The notes beneath the pieces were generated by a model. That model had not been told where the DNA came from and ran no database searches. It saw nothing but the letters and a program-made list of their open reading frames with translations. DNA of 64,000 nucleotides from Desulfosediminicola flagellatus (GTDB lineage Bacteria > Desulfobacterota > Desulfobulbia > Desulfobulbales > Desulfocapsaceae), in NCBI RefSeq assembly GCF_005116655.2, contig NZ_CP050698.1:1566001-1630000 (forward strand), written 5' to 3'. The translations under genes were made by a program, and so were the position numbers. Shown one piece after another: positions 20,158-28,068 of the stretch; positions within the stretch are counted from its first letter, which is position 1; every line of letters starts with the position of its first letter.

Positions 20158-20594
20158 TGGCTGATTTCAAACCGACTATTGTGGCATTTTGTTGTGACTA
20201 TTGAGGGTATTCAGCTGCGGACCTGGCAGGTTCGATGAGACTGACGTACCCAACAAATATAAAAATACTCCGCGTACCATGCACAGGTAAAGTGGATGTG
20301 ATGTATCTGCTCAGATGCTTTCAGGAAGGTGCCGACGGCGTTTTTTGCGTCGGCTGTCTTGAAGGTAACTGTCATTATAATGAGGGAAACTTGAGGTGCC
20401 GGGAGCGTGTCGAGCATATCCATGAACTGCTCGAAGAAATCGGCATCGAAGGCGACCGTGTCAGGATGTATAACCTGTCTTCGGGAGAAGGACCGACCTT
20501 TGCTAAATATGCTCAGGAGATGACCGAGCATATTCTGGCTCTCGGCCCCAATCCTTTAAAGGGAAAGCCCAGAAAAGCAGTTGAGCCTGCATAA
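20157..20594 (+). CDS. mvhD: MvhD/FlpD-like iron-sulfur protein with selenocysteine
   Basis: The 145-aa product is the small 2Fe-2S protein that links an electron donor to HdrA. The ATG overlaps the hdrA stop (TAATG), giving translational coupling. An in-frame UGA at 20202-20204 (residue 16) falls in CCDY-Sec-GYSAADLAG, exactly where MvhD proteins read CxWCxYxxADLAG; methanococcal VhuD is a known selenoprotein here. Further cysteines lie in RVPCTGKVD, the CVGCLEGNCHY stretch and LRCRERV. Without read-through an ORF finder would start at 20235 and lose the first cluster ligands. No hydrogenase gene is near, so electrons probably come from the NfnL-like part of HdrA. Confidence 0.92.
20219..20233 (+). 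promoter_or_regulatory. SECIS-like hairpin for mvhD UGA
   Basis: GGACC (20219-20223) pairs with GGTTC (20229-20233) around TGGCA; the closing T-A of the loop may also pair, leaving a GGC loop. It starts 14 bases after the UGA, in line with the spacing in hdrA (15) and the third gene (16). Confidence 0.5.
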
Positions 20595-20675
20595 TATCGC
20601 AGGTTCAACTGGGGGTTCAAGAAAGAACTTTAAAGGATGCGTCGAAATAACGGCACCTCATGTAAGGAGTCAATT

Positions 20676-21974
20676 ATGTCTGAAGGAGCATTACGAATAG
20701 GCGGTAAAAAGAAAAGCAGGTTTATGGACCAGGTCAAGGACCTTCTGCCCGAAGGCGGAAACCTTGACATGTGTCTTACCTGTGGGGCCTGTACTTCCGG
20801 CTGCCCGGCAACAGGGCTTGAAGGATTGGACCCGCGAAAAATGTTACGCATGGCAGCCATGGGCATGGATGAGGAACTCATGGCCTCTGACTGGCCCTGG
20901 ATGTGTACAATGTGCGAGCGTTGTGTCTACGTTTGCCCAATGAAAATCAATATTCCCCAACTGGTCTTTAACCTGAGGGCGGCACGGCCTCGGGAAGAGC
21001 GCCCGAAAGGTATTCTGGGTTCGTGTGATATGGCTCTTCGCAGTGATACCTGCAGTGCCATGGGAGCAAACGAGGAGGACTGGCGTTTTGTGGTTGAAGA
21101 TGTCGCCGAAGAGGTTCGCACGGATCAGCCGGGTTTTGAAAACCTGCTGGCCCCGATGGACAAGGTGGGCGCAAATTTCTACCTCAATCAGAACTCAAGG
21201 GAGCCGATGACAGAGCCGGATGAGATGGTTCCGCTCTGGAAGATTCTTAATACGGTCGGAGCTGACTGGACATATGGCTCCAAAGGTTGGGCGGCGGAAA
21301 ATTACTGTTTATTCCTCGCTGATAACGAGAGCTGGAAACATATCATCGAGGTCAAGGCAAAGGCTGTTGATGACCTTGGCTGTAAGGTGTGGCTCAATAC
21401 CGAATGAGGACACGAACTCTTCGCAGTCCGGGCCGGACTGAAAAAATTCAACATTCCTCATAAATTCGAGATAGCAAGCATCATTCAGTATTACGCAAAA
21501 TGGATCAGGGAAGGGCGGTTGCCTGTGAGTTCCGACTGGAACAAGGATCTAAAAGTTACCTTTACCGTTCAGGACCCGTGTCAGTTAGTACGAAAATCCT
21601 TTGGCGACCCCGTGGCCGACGATCTGCGCTACGTGGTGAAAAAGGTTGTCGGTGAGGAGAACTTTATCGACATGACACCGAACAAGTCCAACAACTATTG
21701 TTGTGGCGGCGGCGGTGGATTCCTGCAATCAGGTTTTCCTGAACAACGTCGTGAATATGGTCGCCTGAAGGCCGAGCAGATAGCGGCCACAGGCGCTCAA
21801 TACGCCATCACGCCATGTCATAACTGTCATGCTCAGGTTCATGATTTATGTGAACATTTTAACGGGAGTTGGCATACCCTGCATCTCTGGACACTTATAT
21901 GCCTGTCCATGGGAATGCTCGGAGAGAACGAAAGAGTATACCTCGGGCCTGATCTCGCTAACGTCGGCCTGTAG
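20676..21974 (+). CDS. HdrC-HdrB-like (HdrD-type) Fe-S protein with selenocysteine
   Basis: Read through UGA 21405-21407 (residue 244), this is a 432-aa fusion of an HdrC-like ferredoxin part and an HdrB-like CCG part. Residues 33-43 (CLTCGACTSGC) and 77-87 (CTMCERCVYVC) bind two 4Fe-4S clusters. The UGA falls in LNTE-Sec-GHELF, where homologues have TECGH. The C-terminal CCG motif has Cys302, Cys342-Cys343 in NYCCGGGGG, and CHNC at 381-384. The reading frame is fully open on both sides of the UGA. AAGGAG precedes the ATG at 20676 with 7-base spacing; an upstream frame to 20637 has no such signal. It likely passes electrons from HdrA/MvhD to MetVF. Confidence 0.9.
21424..21440 (+). promoter_or_regulatory. 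SECIS-like hairpin for the third UGA
   Basis: CAGTCCG (21424-21430) and CGGACTG (21434-21440) form a perfect 7-bp stem with a GGC loop. It begins 17 bases after the UGA and is the strongest hairpin of the three. The stem is fully within coding sequence, as expected for bacterial SECIS elements. Confidence 0.6.
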
Positions 21975-22049
21975 CATTATTTAAATCATTGAATCAATCG
22001 GACCGGAAGGGAAGTTCAACACAATCCGGTCCGTATTGGAGGATATACT

Positions 22050-22733
22050 ATGATAGTTGCAAATAGAAAGCCCTTTGCCGAGATCAAGGAGATGCTCCAG
22101 GGGTATACCAAGGTCCTGAACATCGGCTGCGGAACCTGCGTCTCCGTTTGCCTGACAGGCGGGGAAAAGGAAGTGGCCATCCTCAATACCGAACTTGAGA
22201 TGGCACGACGCTTAGACGAGGAGCCCATCGATATTTACGCGCACACAGTCGAGAGACAATGTGACCGCGAATACCTGGCCGAACTCGATACCATCATCGA
22301 AGAAGGGAAATACGATGCGCTGCTGTCAATGGCTTGTGGTGTAGGTATTCAATTTCTCGCAGAACGATATCCAAAGATACCCACATTTCCGGCAGTCGAC
22401 ACCAGCGGTCTTGCGGTAAATCAGGCCGTGGGCTGGTATGAAGAGCGTTGCCGTTCGTGTAGCCAATGTGTTCTCGGCTTTACTGGCGGTATATGTCCGA
22501 TAACCTTGTGCGCAAAAGGGTTGTTGAATGGCCCCTGTGGAGGAACGAACAAAGGGAACTGTGAGATTAGTAATGATCAGCCGTGTGCCTGGTTCAGGAT
22601 CTATGATCGTCTCAAAGGCCAGGACAGGTTGGATGCCATCAAGAGTATAAACGTCACCCGCGGCTGGAAGGATCAGGCCCCGAGAGACCTGGTTCAACCC
22701 GGATACAAAAAACCGGAAAAAATGGCAAAGTAA
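22050..22733 (+). CDS. metV: MetV, zinc/Fe-S partner of methylene-THF reductase
   Basis: The 227-aa protein matches the MetV / methylene-tetrahydrofolate reductase C-terminal-like family found beside metF in acetogens and sulfate reducers. It starts with an N-terminal NIGCGTCVSVC motif and carries a cysteine-rich C-terminal half: ERCRSCSQCVLGFTGGICP, TLCAKG, GPCGG and GNCEI. The family binds zinc and a 4Fe-4S cluster and gives MetF access to the Hdr electron chain. GGAGG precedes the ATG at 22050. It is the fourth gene of the operon. Its last 15 codons are also present, diverged, at 29285-29328, where they are fused to a broken reverse transcriptase. Confidence 0.9.
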   Translation: MIVANRKPFAEIKEMLQGYTKVLNIGCGTCVSVCLTGGEKEVAILNTELEMARRLDEEPIDIYAHTVERQCDREYLAELDTIIEEGKYDALLSMACGVGIQFLAERYPKIPTFPAVDTSGLAVNQAVGWYEERCRSCSQCVLGFTGGICPITLCAKGLLNGPCGGTNKGNCEISNDQPCAWFRIYDRLKGQDRLDAIKSINVTRGWKDQAPRDLVQPGYKKPEKMAK

Positions 22734-22805
22734 TGGGGTTGAATGACCCAATCTTTTTTCCTCTAAATAGAGCCTGAACGAAAATATCGAATCAGAGGAT
22801 GATAT

Positions 22806-23750
22806 ATGAGCACAGAAACGAACAATAATTGCCAAAGTAACCTGGAAAAAGTCCTGAAAGGGGGACATTTTGCCTTCACTGGTGAGCTGGGCCCCCCAAG
22901 AGGAACAGATGCCGCTGAAGTGAAGGAGAAGGCAAAATTTCTGAAAGGGAATGTCGATTCCGTTAACATCACTGACAACCAGACCGCAGTAGTGAGAATG
23001 TCCAGCTGGGCGGCATCGCTATTGATACTTGAGGAAGGGCTTGAGCCCAACTATCAAATGGTGTGCAGGGACAGGAACCGTCTGGCTATGCAGGCGGATA
23101 TTCTTGGCGGGGCAGCCATGGGTATCAAAAATATGCTGTGTCTGTCTGGTGATCATCAGCAGTTCGGTGATCATCCGGATGCCAAGGGTGTTTTTGATAT
23201 TGATTCGATTCAGCTGATCGCAATGGTCAAACAGATGCGTGATGATGGATTGTTTTTAAGCGGTGGTGAAATCGAGCATCCGCCGAAGATGTTTATTGGC
23301 GCGGCCAGTAATCCATTTGCAGAACCGTATGAGTGGCGCGTCAACAGATTGGCCAAGAAGATCGAAGCCGGTGCCGACTTTATCCAGACACAATGTATCT
23401 ACAACATGGATAGATTCCGTGAATTTATTCACGTGGCTAATGAAGAAGGCCTCACCGATCAAATTTATATCCTGGCAGGTGTCACACCGATGAAGAGTAT
23501 CGGTATGGCGAGGTATATGAAAACCAAGGTGCCGGGAATGGATGTGCCCGATGAAATCATCGATCGCCTAAAAGGGGTCGACAAGAAAAAGGTCGCCGAT
23601 GAGGGCATCAAGATTGCCTGTGAGCAGATTGAAGAGTTCAAGGAGTTGAAGGGGGTCCACGGTGTGCATATGATGGCGATTGAATGGGAGCATAAAGTGC
23701 CTGAGATTGCTGAGCAGGCAAAGGTGTTGCCTCGACCTGTTTTCGATTAG
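22806..23750 (+). CDS. metF: Methylenetetrahydrofolate reductase (intact copy)
   Basis: MetF reduces 5,10-methylene-THF to 5-methyl-THF in the methyl branch of the Wood-Ljungdahl pathway. The 314-aa TIM-barrel protein has FTGELGPPRGTD near residue 25, whose Glu27 corresponds to the essential Glu of E. coli MetF, the LSGDHQQFGDHPDAKG loop, and the FIQTQ segment near 190. It closes the hdrA-mvhD-hdrBC-metV-metF operon and is followed by a strong terminator. No FAD/NADH-type N-terminal extension is present, as expected for the short MetVF type that depends on partner proteins. A degenerate second copy lies at 29389-30318. Confidence 0.93.
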   Translation: MSTETNNNCQSNLEKVLKGGHFAFTGELGPPRGTDAAEVKEKAKFLKGNVDSVNITDNQTAVVRMSSWAASLLILEEGLEPNYQMVCRDRNRLAMQADILGGAAMGIKNMLCLSGDHQQFGDHPDAKGVFDIDSIQLIAMVKQMRDDGLFLSGGEIEHPPKMFIGAASNPFAEPYEWRVNRLAKKIEAGADFIQTQCIYNMDRFREFIHVANEEGLTDQIYILAGVTPMKSIGMARYMKTKVPGMDVPDEIIDRLKGVDKKKVADEGIKIACEQIEEFKELKGVHGVHMMAIEWEHKVPEIAEQAKVLPRPVFD

Positions 23751-23779
23751 GCTGAGAATAACATACGTGTTTTACATAC

Positions 23780-23808
23780 AAAACCCGGTTCGTTTAGAAC
23801 CGGGTTTT
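23780..23808 (+). terminator. Intrinsic terminator of the hdr-met operon
   Basis: AAAACCCGGTTC (23780-23791) pairs perfectly with GAACCGGGTTTT (23797-23808), loop GTTTA, ending in T's. The same element follows the second metF copy (30348-30376). Confidence 0.9.
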
Positions 23809-23951
23809 GTGGTTTGAGGGTTCAGGATATAGGCTTTAGCAAAAAAAGAAGATTCATATTAGTCTGGATATTTGGAAGAGGGCAGAGTATTCAATCAGAA
23901 TTACAATTACCTATGTTTTTTTACACACGAAATAGAATTTGAGAAGAGTCA

Positions 23952-24383
23952 ATGCCCAAAGATTATGCCTGTTCAGAGTGCGAACTTACAATCTCTATCG
24001 GATCGTATCACGGTTATGACGGAGAATATATTACCGCAATGTATTGCCGCCACTGTGGAGCTCAATATTATTTGCAACAATCTACATCACAGTTTTATGC
24101 AGGTAATGAGCAAACAGAGGAGGAAATAGCTCTATATACAGTTCGGGGCCCAGCTTGTATTCAGGATATTGTTGTTAGTGAGCATGAACCAACGCCAAGC
24201 CTGATCTGTGATAATTGTAGGGTGGAGGGGCAGTTTGGGTCAGCGGGACCAATTACTGATAGGCCACCAGAAGGTTTTGGAGATGACTACGATCCATTCA
24301 GCGGAAGTGATTCCATGCCAGTTGGGATCTGTCCGGGATGCAGGAGTAGAACAATGAAATTTCAGGATGAGTGGACGACGTAA
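23952..24383 (+). CDS. Hypothetical protein with zinc-ribbon-like CxxC pairs
   Basis: I do not recognise a named family. The 143-aa protein contains four CxxC-type pairs (CSEC near residue 6, CRHC near 35, CDNC near 85, and CPGC near 130), which suggests two zinc ribbons. No signal peptide or membrane segment is seen. It lies on the plus strand at the left edge of the accessory island, opposite to the cassette-like genes, and 200 bases after the metF terminator. The start is the ATG at 23952; a longer overlapping frame from 23872 is a shadow. Confidence 0.6.
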   Translation: MPKDYACSECELTISIGSYHGYDGEYITAMYCRHCGAQYYLQQSTSQFYAGNEQTEEEIALYTVRGPACIQDIVVSEHEPTPSLICDNCRVEGQFGSAGPITDRPPEGFGDDYDPFSGSDSMPVGICPGCRSRTMKFQDEWTT

Positions 24384-24728
24384 ACGGTACTACCTAGTCA
24401 TCTAATTTCTCGAACCAATCCTGAAATAATGAGTAAGGCAATTGGGATGGACCATATCTACCACCACAAATATCGATGAGCAAAAAGCGGGAGGGGGAGG
24501 GCTATGCGCTCAACGTCATGCAAAATGGCGGTAAGGACTTATCAACAATTGAAATATATCAGAGAATATCTATTACAAAGCCAAAATTAGATATGGAACA
24601 TTGCTCCAAAATTACCAAAAGATACATTTACCCTTCTCAGTAAAAGATCCATAATCCTAGATAATTACCACCAAAACTCAGCCTTAGGTAGAGAGGTCGC
24701 TTTCACAATTTTTCCTTATTCATTATGT
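24384..24728. other. 345-base gap in the accessory island
   Basis: AT-rich sequence without a gene. A short GC-richer patch near 24485-24530 (with GGGAGGGGGAGGG) may be a remnant of something else. No attC-like site could be found after the stop of the gene at 24729, where the array model would predict one. Confidence 0.3.
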
Positions 24729-25175
24729 CTATTTTTTAATGATTAAATTTTTGATCCCATTATTTTCAAATTCATCATGATATTTATCAGAGAATTCCTC
24801 TGTTTTGGTCATTCGTTCAATAGGTTTCATTTCAACAACTGCATCATAGCCTTTTTCTTCAATCAAATCGCGTTGGGATAATCTACTAGTTAATTCATCC
24901 CAAAAGAATTCCTCTTCATATTCTTTTATAAATTCGTTAGATATTGCTTCATCATCATCCATATGAGTCAAATAATATGTATTCGAATTCTTATCTGACT
25001 CAACGACATCATCGCAACCAAAGTCTCTTGCGTATGATAATATTTTCTGTTGTAATTCATTATACGGTTTACACTTAGCTTCCACTTCATTACGATGTGC
25101 ATTCATTACCCAATCAGAAATAGACAGTATATCTAGAAGGTTTCTATATTCTTTTTTTGTTAAATGTATTTTCAT
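24729..25175 (-). CDS. Hypothetical acidic protein
   Basis: The 148-aa protein begins MKIHLTKKEYRNLLDILSISDWVM and is strongly charged with many Asp and Glu. It resembles small conserved proteins of unknown function seen in Deltaproteobacteria, but I cannot name a domain. No signal peptide. It is the last minus-strand gene in the series 28039 to 24729, and an attC-like site lies about 35 bases upstream of its start. Its AT-rich composition differs from the hdr-met operon and matches the island. Confidence 0.6.
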   Translation of the reverse strand: MKIHLTKKEYRNLLDILSISDWVMNAHRNEVEAKCKPYNELQQKILSYARDFGCDDVVESDKNSNTYYLTHMDDDEAISNEFIKEYEEEFFWDELTSRLSQRDLIEEKGYDAVVEMKPIERMTKTEEFSDKYHDEFENNGIKNLIIKK

Positions 25176-25209
25176 CTATACTCTCATTGTAATTTTTGAT
25201 GATGCAACC

Positions 25210-25250
25210 CATAACTCCCGCAGTGAGTTTGGCGGTGAGTTTCAGTTAGT
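25210..25250 (-). repeat. attC-like site upstream of the 24729-25175 gene
   Basis: AACTC-CCGC (25213-25221) pairs with GCGG-T-GAGTT (25232-25241), leaving one extra base on one side as in attC L boxes. CATAAC (25210-25215) and GTTAGT (25245-25250) resemble the outer core sites. A wider pairing of GCAAC/CCAT (25204-25211) with ATGG/GTTG also exists. The match is moderate. Confidence 0.45.
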
Positions 25251-25299
25251 CCGTTTTGATGGTTCTGTTGTTTAATATTTTAATTCGATTTGTAAAATA

Positions 25300-25656
25300 T
25301 CATTTAACACATTTAACATCTACCATTTTTAGAAACCAATTGTCTGCATGTTTTTTGCTGATTTTGATTTTGTCTTTTCCTTTGAATTCTGTGATTGTTT
25401 TATCGTAATCTATTAGGCTTTTATCTATTACACATTTCGCTGCTGGATCTTTCGTGTTTTCTAGTGTGACTGTCAAATTCAGACTTGGACATGCTTCACC
25501 ATTAGATACACTACCCCAGACTTTCACTTTCTTTTTACCTATTTGTTCCCACTTCACTTCTACATCATAACCATCAAGGTGTATATTTTTTGCTAAAGCA
25601 TTACCTGAAAAAAAGAAACCAATTATAATAGTCAATAAAATAAGCTTAATTTTCAT
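25300..25656 (-). CDS. Small exported protein, unknown function
   Basis: The 118-aa product starts with a Sec signal peptide (MKIKLILLTIIIGFFFSGNALA, cleavage after ALA) and continues with a short beta-rich, lysine-rich domain with three or four cysteines (ACPS, AKCV, VKCV at the end), probably disulfide-bonded in the periplasm. No family recognised. Same strand and low GC as its neighbours, with about 100-base gaps on both sides, which fits a single-gene cassette. Confidence 0.65.
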   Translation of the reverse strand: MKIKLILLTIIIGFFFSGNALAKNIHLDGYDVEVKWEQIGKKKVKVWGSVSNGEACPSLNLTVTLENTKDPAAKCVIDKSLIDYDKTITEFKGKDKIKISKKHADNWFLKMVDVKCVK

Positions 25657-25755
25657 AGTTATCCTATATTTTGAATTTTGAAGGAAAAAAGAATAATGTG
25701 ATGTTGAGGGACGAACTTCAGCTAGTCCAATCCGAAAGTTTGGTTGTAGAAAATG

Positions 25756-26406
25756 TTAATTAAATTCTTCATAGTTATTTTCTAGTTCGATTCTACCTTG
25801 TTTTTCAAATTCAGCGAAATTTTTGAGAATTTGGTTTTCTGGTTCCTGTTGTAATGCTTTTTGCAAATCTAGCGTGTTTCCTGGGCCTGGGTACTTAGAG
25901 TAGAGGTCATAAAAATCATTTTCATTATCTAATGTTTTCAAATATTCTCTGAAATCGTTCAATAACTCAGGATTGACATTTGGATGCATTAATATGCCGA
26001 CATGAGTGTTGTTTTCAGGTTTGTAATGAATGGAAACTTTAATTATGGTGTTTTTGTCAGAGTTTAACCACCCCTTATGATAAATTGCAGGAGGTTGATT
26101 CCAGTTGCCATCTGCAATGAATTCACTATTAGAGATGTCGTATTTATAGAAAGTATTTCGCATATTCTCTTGGAAACTGAAACTCGATAATTTCTGATTG
26201 TAGTACTTAAATATTTTATCGGGTGAAAAGCTGCCATTCAATTCATAATTGACCTTCTTAGCCATGATGTAAGAATCATTACTCAATATGACATTACGTC
26301 CTGAAGGATATATTGGCATATCAAAGTTTTCATAATATGCAATTTCGTTGTCATTTGAACATGACTGTAAAATCAAAAGACATATGATGATAAGAGCATT
26401 TTTCAT
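25756..26406 (-). CDS. Lipoprotein, unknown function
   Basis: The 216-aa protein begins MKNALIIICLLILQSCSND, a lipoprotein signal with the lipobox LQSC, so it is predicted to be anchored at Cys16 in the inner or outer membrane. The rest is polar with no recognised domain. The stop codon TAA is followed directly by CA, giving a TAACA sequence as in the outer core of attC sites, but the remainder of an attC is not convincing here. The gene starts 22 bases from the attC-like site at 26429-26478. Confidence 0.65.
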   Translation of the reverse strand: MKNALIIICLLILQSCSNDNEIAYYENFDMPIYPSGRNVILSNDSYIMAKKVNYELNGSFSPDKIFKYYNQKLSSFSFQENMRNTFYKYDISNSEFIADGNWNQPPAIYHKGWLNSDKNTIIKVSIHYKPENNTHVGILMHPNVNPELLNDFREYLKTLDNENDFYDLYSKYPGPGNTLDLQKALQQEPENQILKNFAEFEKQGRIELENNYEEFN

Positions 26407-26428
26407 TGTTTTATTGTATGGCTTTGTG

Positions 26429-26478
26429 GTAACCAGCTGGAACGATTTTTACGGTTCCACGTTTATTGGCTAGTTATG
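26429..26478 (-). repeat. attC-like site between two cassette genes
   Basis: TGGAAC (26438-26443) pairs with GTTCCA (26454-26459), and outside it TAACCAGC (26430-26437) faces GCTAGTTA (26469-26476), which is complementary at 7 of 8 positions. The site lies 29 bases after the stop of the gene at 26507 and 22 bases before the start of the next, the place expected for attC. The spacers are uneven, so confidence is moderate. Confidence 0.5.
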
Positions 26479-26506
26479 TTAATTGTATATTGTTGTATTT
26501 AAAGCT

Positions 26507-26764
26507 CTATTGTTCGTCTTTGTCTTTCAGTGCAACATCTACTTTTATTGTCATAGATAAAAATCTATATCCCAAATAAAGACCTGTAATTATTAGTACT
26601 GCCAGAGGATATTTCTTAATAAACGGTTCAAGTATTGGGCCAACCAAGACTTCTGTGTATTTAAACCCATAATATGAATCAATTACTCTAAATATTAATA
26701 TACCTATTGATGGTATAATTATAATTGTGGTAAGGAGGGTTGATTTAATGTTCTTTTTATTCAT
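26507..26764 (-). CDS. Small membrane protein, unknown function
   Basis: The 85-aa protein has two hydrophobic segments (about residues 9-25 and 45-65) and a charged C terminus, so it is probably an inner-membrane protein. No family was recognised. I use the ATG at 26764 rather than the TTG at 26770. The start lies only 9 bases from the CATAAC core of the attC-like site at 26773, the close spacing typical of integron gene cassettes. Confidence 0.55.
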   Translation of the reverse strand: MNKKNIKSTLLTTIIIIPSIGILIFRVIDSYYGFKYTEVLVGPILEPFIKKYPLAVLIITGLYLGYRFLSMTIKVDVALKDKDEQ

Positions 26765-26772
26765 TGTCAAAA

Positions 26773-26870
26773 CATAACATCGAACTAAGTGGTGAGTTGA
26801 ATTTGAAACTGTTGTTTTTAGTTGATATCGAAATATATTGAACCCCCTCTTTTCAATAACTCACCGACCT
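26773..26870 (-). repeat. attC-like site, outer core degenerate on one side
   Basis: CATAAC (26773-26778), then a spacer, then GGTGAGTT (26791-26798) which pairs perfectly with AACTCACC (26857-26864). On the minus strand this reads AACTCACC-spacer-GTTATG, a good attC right half. The other core, expected beyond 26870 as GTTA, is not evident. I take it as a partly eroded attC. Confidence 0.45.
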
Positions 26871-27001
26871 CAGTAAATCACCTGGAGTGACTGGGTATGT
26901 AATATTTAATTGCTTTTAGTATTTTATTACCAAAACTACTCGTAGTAAACTATTGATGCGAAAATCAACAACAAATATAGTACCAAAATGAACCTTGATG
27001 G

Positions 27002-27175
27002 ATGGGGAAAATTAAGTGGATAACGAGCTGGAAAGATAAAGGGACTCCTGATCCTCTTGAACCTAAATACAACCCAATCATAAAAAATACACATAAAACT
27101 AGCCCAACTATATCCATTGCTGTTGAATGTGGATCAATTGGTTATAATAATCCTGATATTTTTGCAAAAAATTAA
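27002..27175 (+). CDS. Small ORF (57 aa), opposite to the cassette genes
   Basis: An ATG at 27002 opens a 57-codon frame ending at TAA 27173-27175. The product starts MGKIKWITSWKDKGTPDP and is Lys-, Pro- and Asn-rich without membrane segment. There is no good Shine-Dalgarno. It is the only open frame in the interval between two attC-like sites (26773 and 27242) and points against the array direction. It may be a real small gene, a fragment of a longer one, or chance. Confidence 0.3.
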   Translation: MGKIKWITSWKDKGTPDPLEPKYNPIIKNTHKTSPTISIAVECGSIGYNNPDIFAKN

Positions 27176-27241
27176 ATAAATATCAACCATCGACTTGTTG
27201 CATATTTGGTGTTGTTATTCATGGATTAGTTTCTGGAAAAA

Positions 27242-27370
27242 TATAACATGAAGCTAGAAGGCTGCTGGCACTTTTGAACTCTCAAAGGATTTTAGAATTT
27301 TTATTAACCACGTAAGTTTTAAGAAATGATTCGCCGTCTGACAGCAGTCCTTGTTGAACATTTTGTTATC
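27242..27370 (-). repeat. attC recombination site (best example)
   Basis: On the minus strand it reads GATAACA, spacer, AAGGACTGCTG, a central part, CAGCAGCCTT, spacer, CATGTTATAT. The inner arms (27258-27267 and 27342-27352) match perfectly apart from one extra base (T at 27348), the extrahelical base that defines attC orientation. Core sites are TAAC and GTTA. It begins 25 bases after the stop of the gene at 27395. Length about 129 bases is within the attC range. Confidence 0.72.
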
Positions 27371-27394
27371 TATAATTTGTTTTTGATTTACTGC

Positions 27395-28039
27395 TTACCT
27401 ATTGTTGAACTCAACACCAGATTCGGATATTATTTCTAAAGTTACATTATCTTTTGGAATAATTCTCTTAACACTGCCACTAATTTCTGAACTTGTGGCT
27501 TTAATAGAACTTTGAAGTGGGTTATGGCTCATAATTTTTTGGTGATAATTATGAACTCCAGAAATTGTGTCATTGAAACAAAGTAATACCTCAATAAAAT
27601 TGTCGTGTTCTTCAATTTTTAAAATCGGATCAATTCTAGTGTTAACTTCATTAGTGGCTGCTAAGTTATGTGTGTAAAACATTGCCTTTTGGAAATTTGT
27701 GAAATAGGATTTTTCCTTGTAATTTAAGTGAGTAAGCTTGTACTCCAAGTTTTCGATCTCCTTCTTTAATTTTACCTCTTCTTCACTGACCACACGATCT
27801 CGTCTGATTACCTCACCTACAACCTTTCTCAACTTTTGCTTTAAATCATGAAGTCTCAGTTTTTCGGCCTTCTTAACTTCCCTCAGATTCTCCAATATAA
27901 TTTTTTCATTCTTTTCGAACTGTTTTTTTGCACTTGCAATTTCTTCCTTTTGAACAGCTATAATCACTGCACCTTTTCCATATCTTAAATGGTAAAAATC
28001 ATACTCTAACAATGATTCGAAATTGAATGTTTTAGTCAT
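27395..28039 (-). CDS. Coiled-coil protein, unknown function
   Basis: The 214-aa protein has a long charged coiled coil at about residues 30-110 (EEIASAKKQFEKNEK..., then KLRKVVGEVIRRD and a heptad-rich stretch), followed by a beta-rich C-terminal domain. No signal peptide or catalytic motif is visible and no family is recognised. It is the first cassette-like gene after the group II intron, lying between two attC sites: one is 28 bases upstream of the start, the other 25 bases downstream of the stop. Its AT-rich base use differs from the core genes. Confidence 0.6.
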   Translation of the reverse strand: MTKTFNFESLLEYDFYHLRYGKGAVIIAVQKEEIASAKKQFEKNEKIILENLREVKKAEKLRLHDLKQKLRKVVGEVIRRDRVVSEEEVKLKKEIENLEYKLTHLNYKEKSYFTNFQKAMFYTHNLAATNEVNTRIDPILKIEEHDNFIEVLLCFNDTISGVHNYHQKIMSHNPLQSSIKATSSEISGSVKRIIPKDNVTLEIISESGVEFNNR

Positions 28040-28068
28040 GTCTGCTTACTGTTTTTGTGTTTTTTATT

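Larger units (their letters stand above)
22690..23815. repeat. Direct repeat, copy 1 (metV tail, metF, terminator)
   Basis: From TGGTTCA at 22690 to just beyond the terminator this block is repeated at 29285-30384 in the same orientation, with small indels and scattered substitutions. The two copies bracket the accessory island with the cassette array and the group II intron fragment. Confidence 0.95.

Noticed and set aside
24600..24728. attC site after the 24729-25175 gene
   Set aside because: No core sites or inner arms seen; the array may end before this gene or the site is eroded.
25660..25755. attC site between the 25300-25656 and 25756-26406 genes
   Set aside because: TAACA at the stop codon and a GGAC/GTCC stem are there, but no matching GTTA core or extra-base arm could be found; too weak to list, though the cassette model predicts one.
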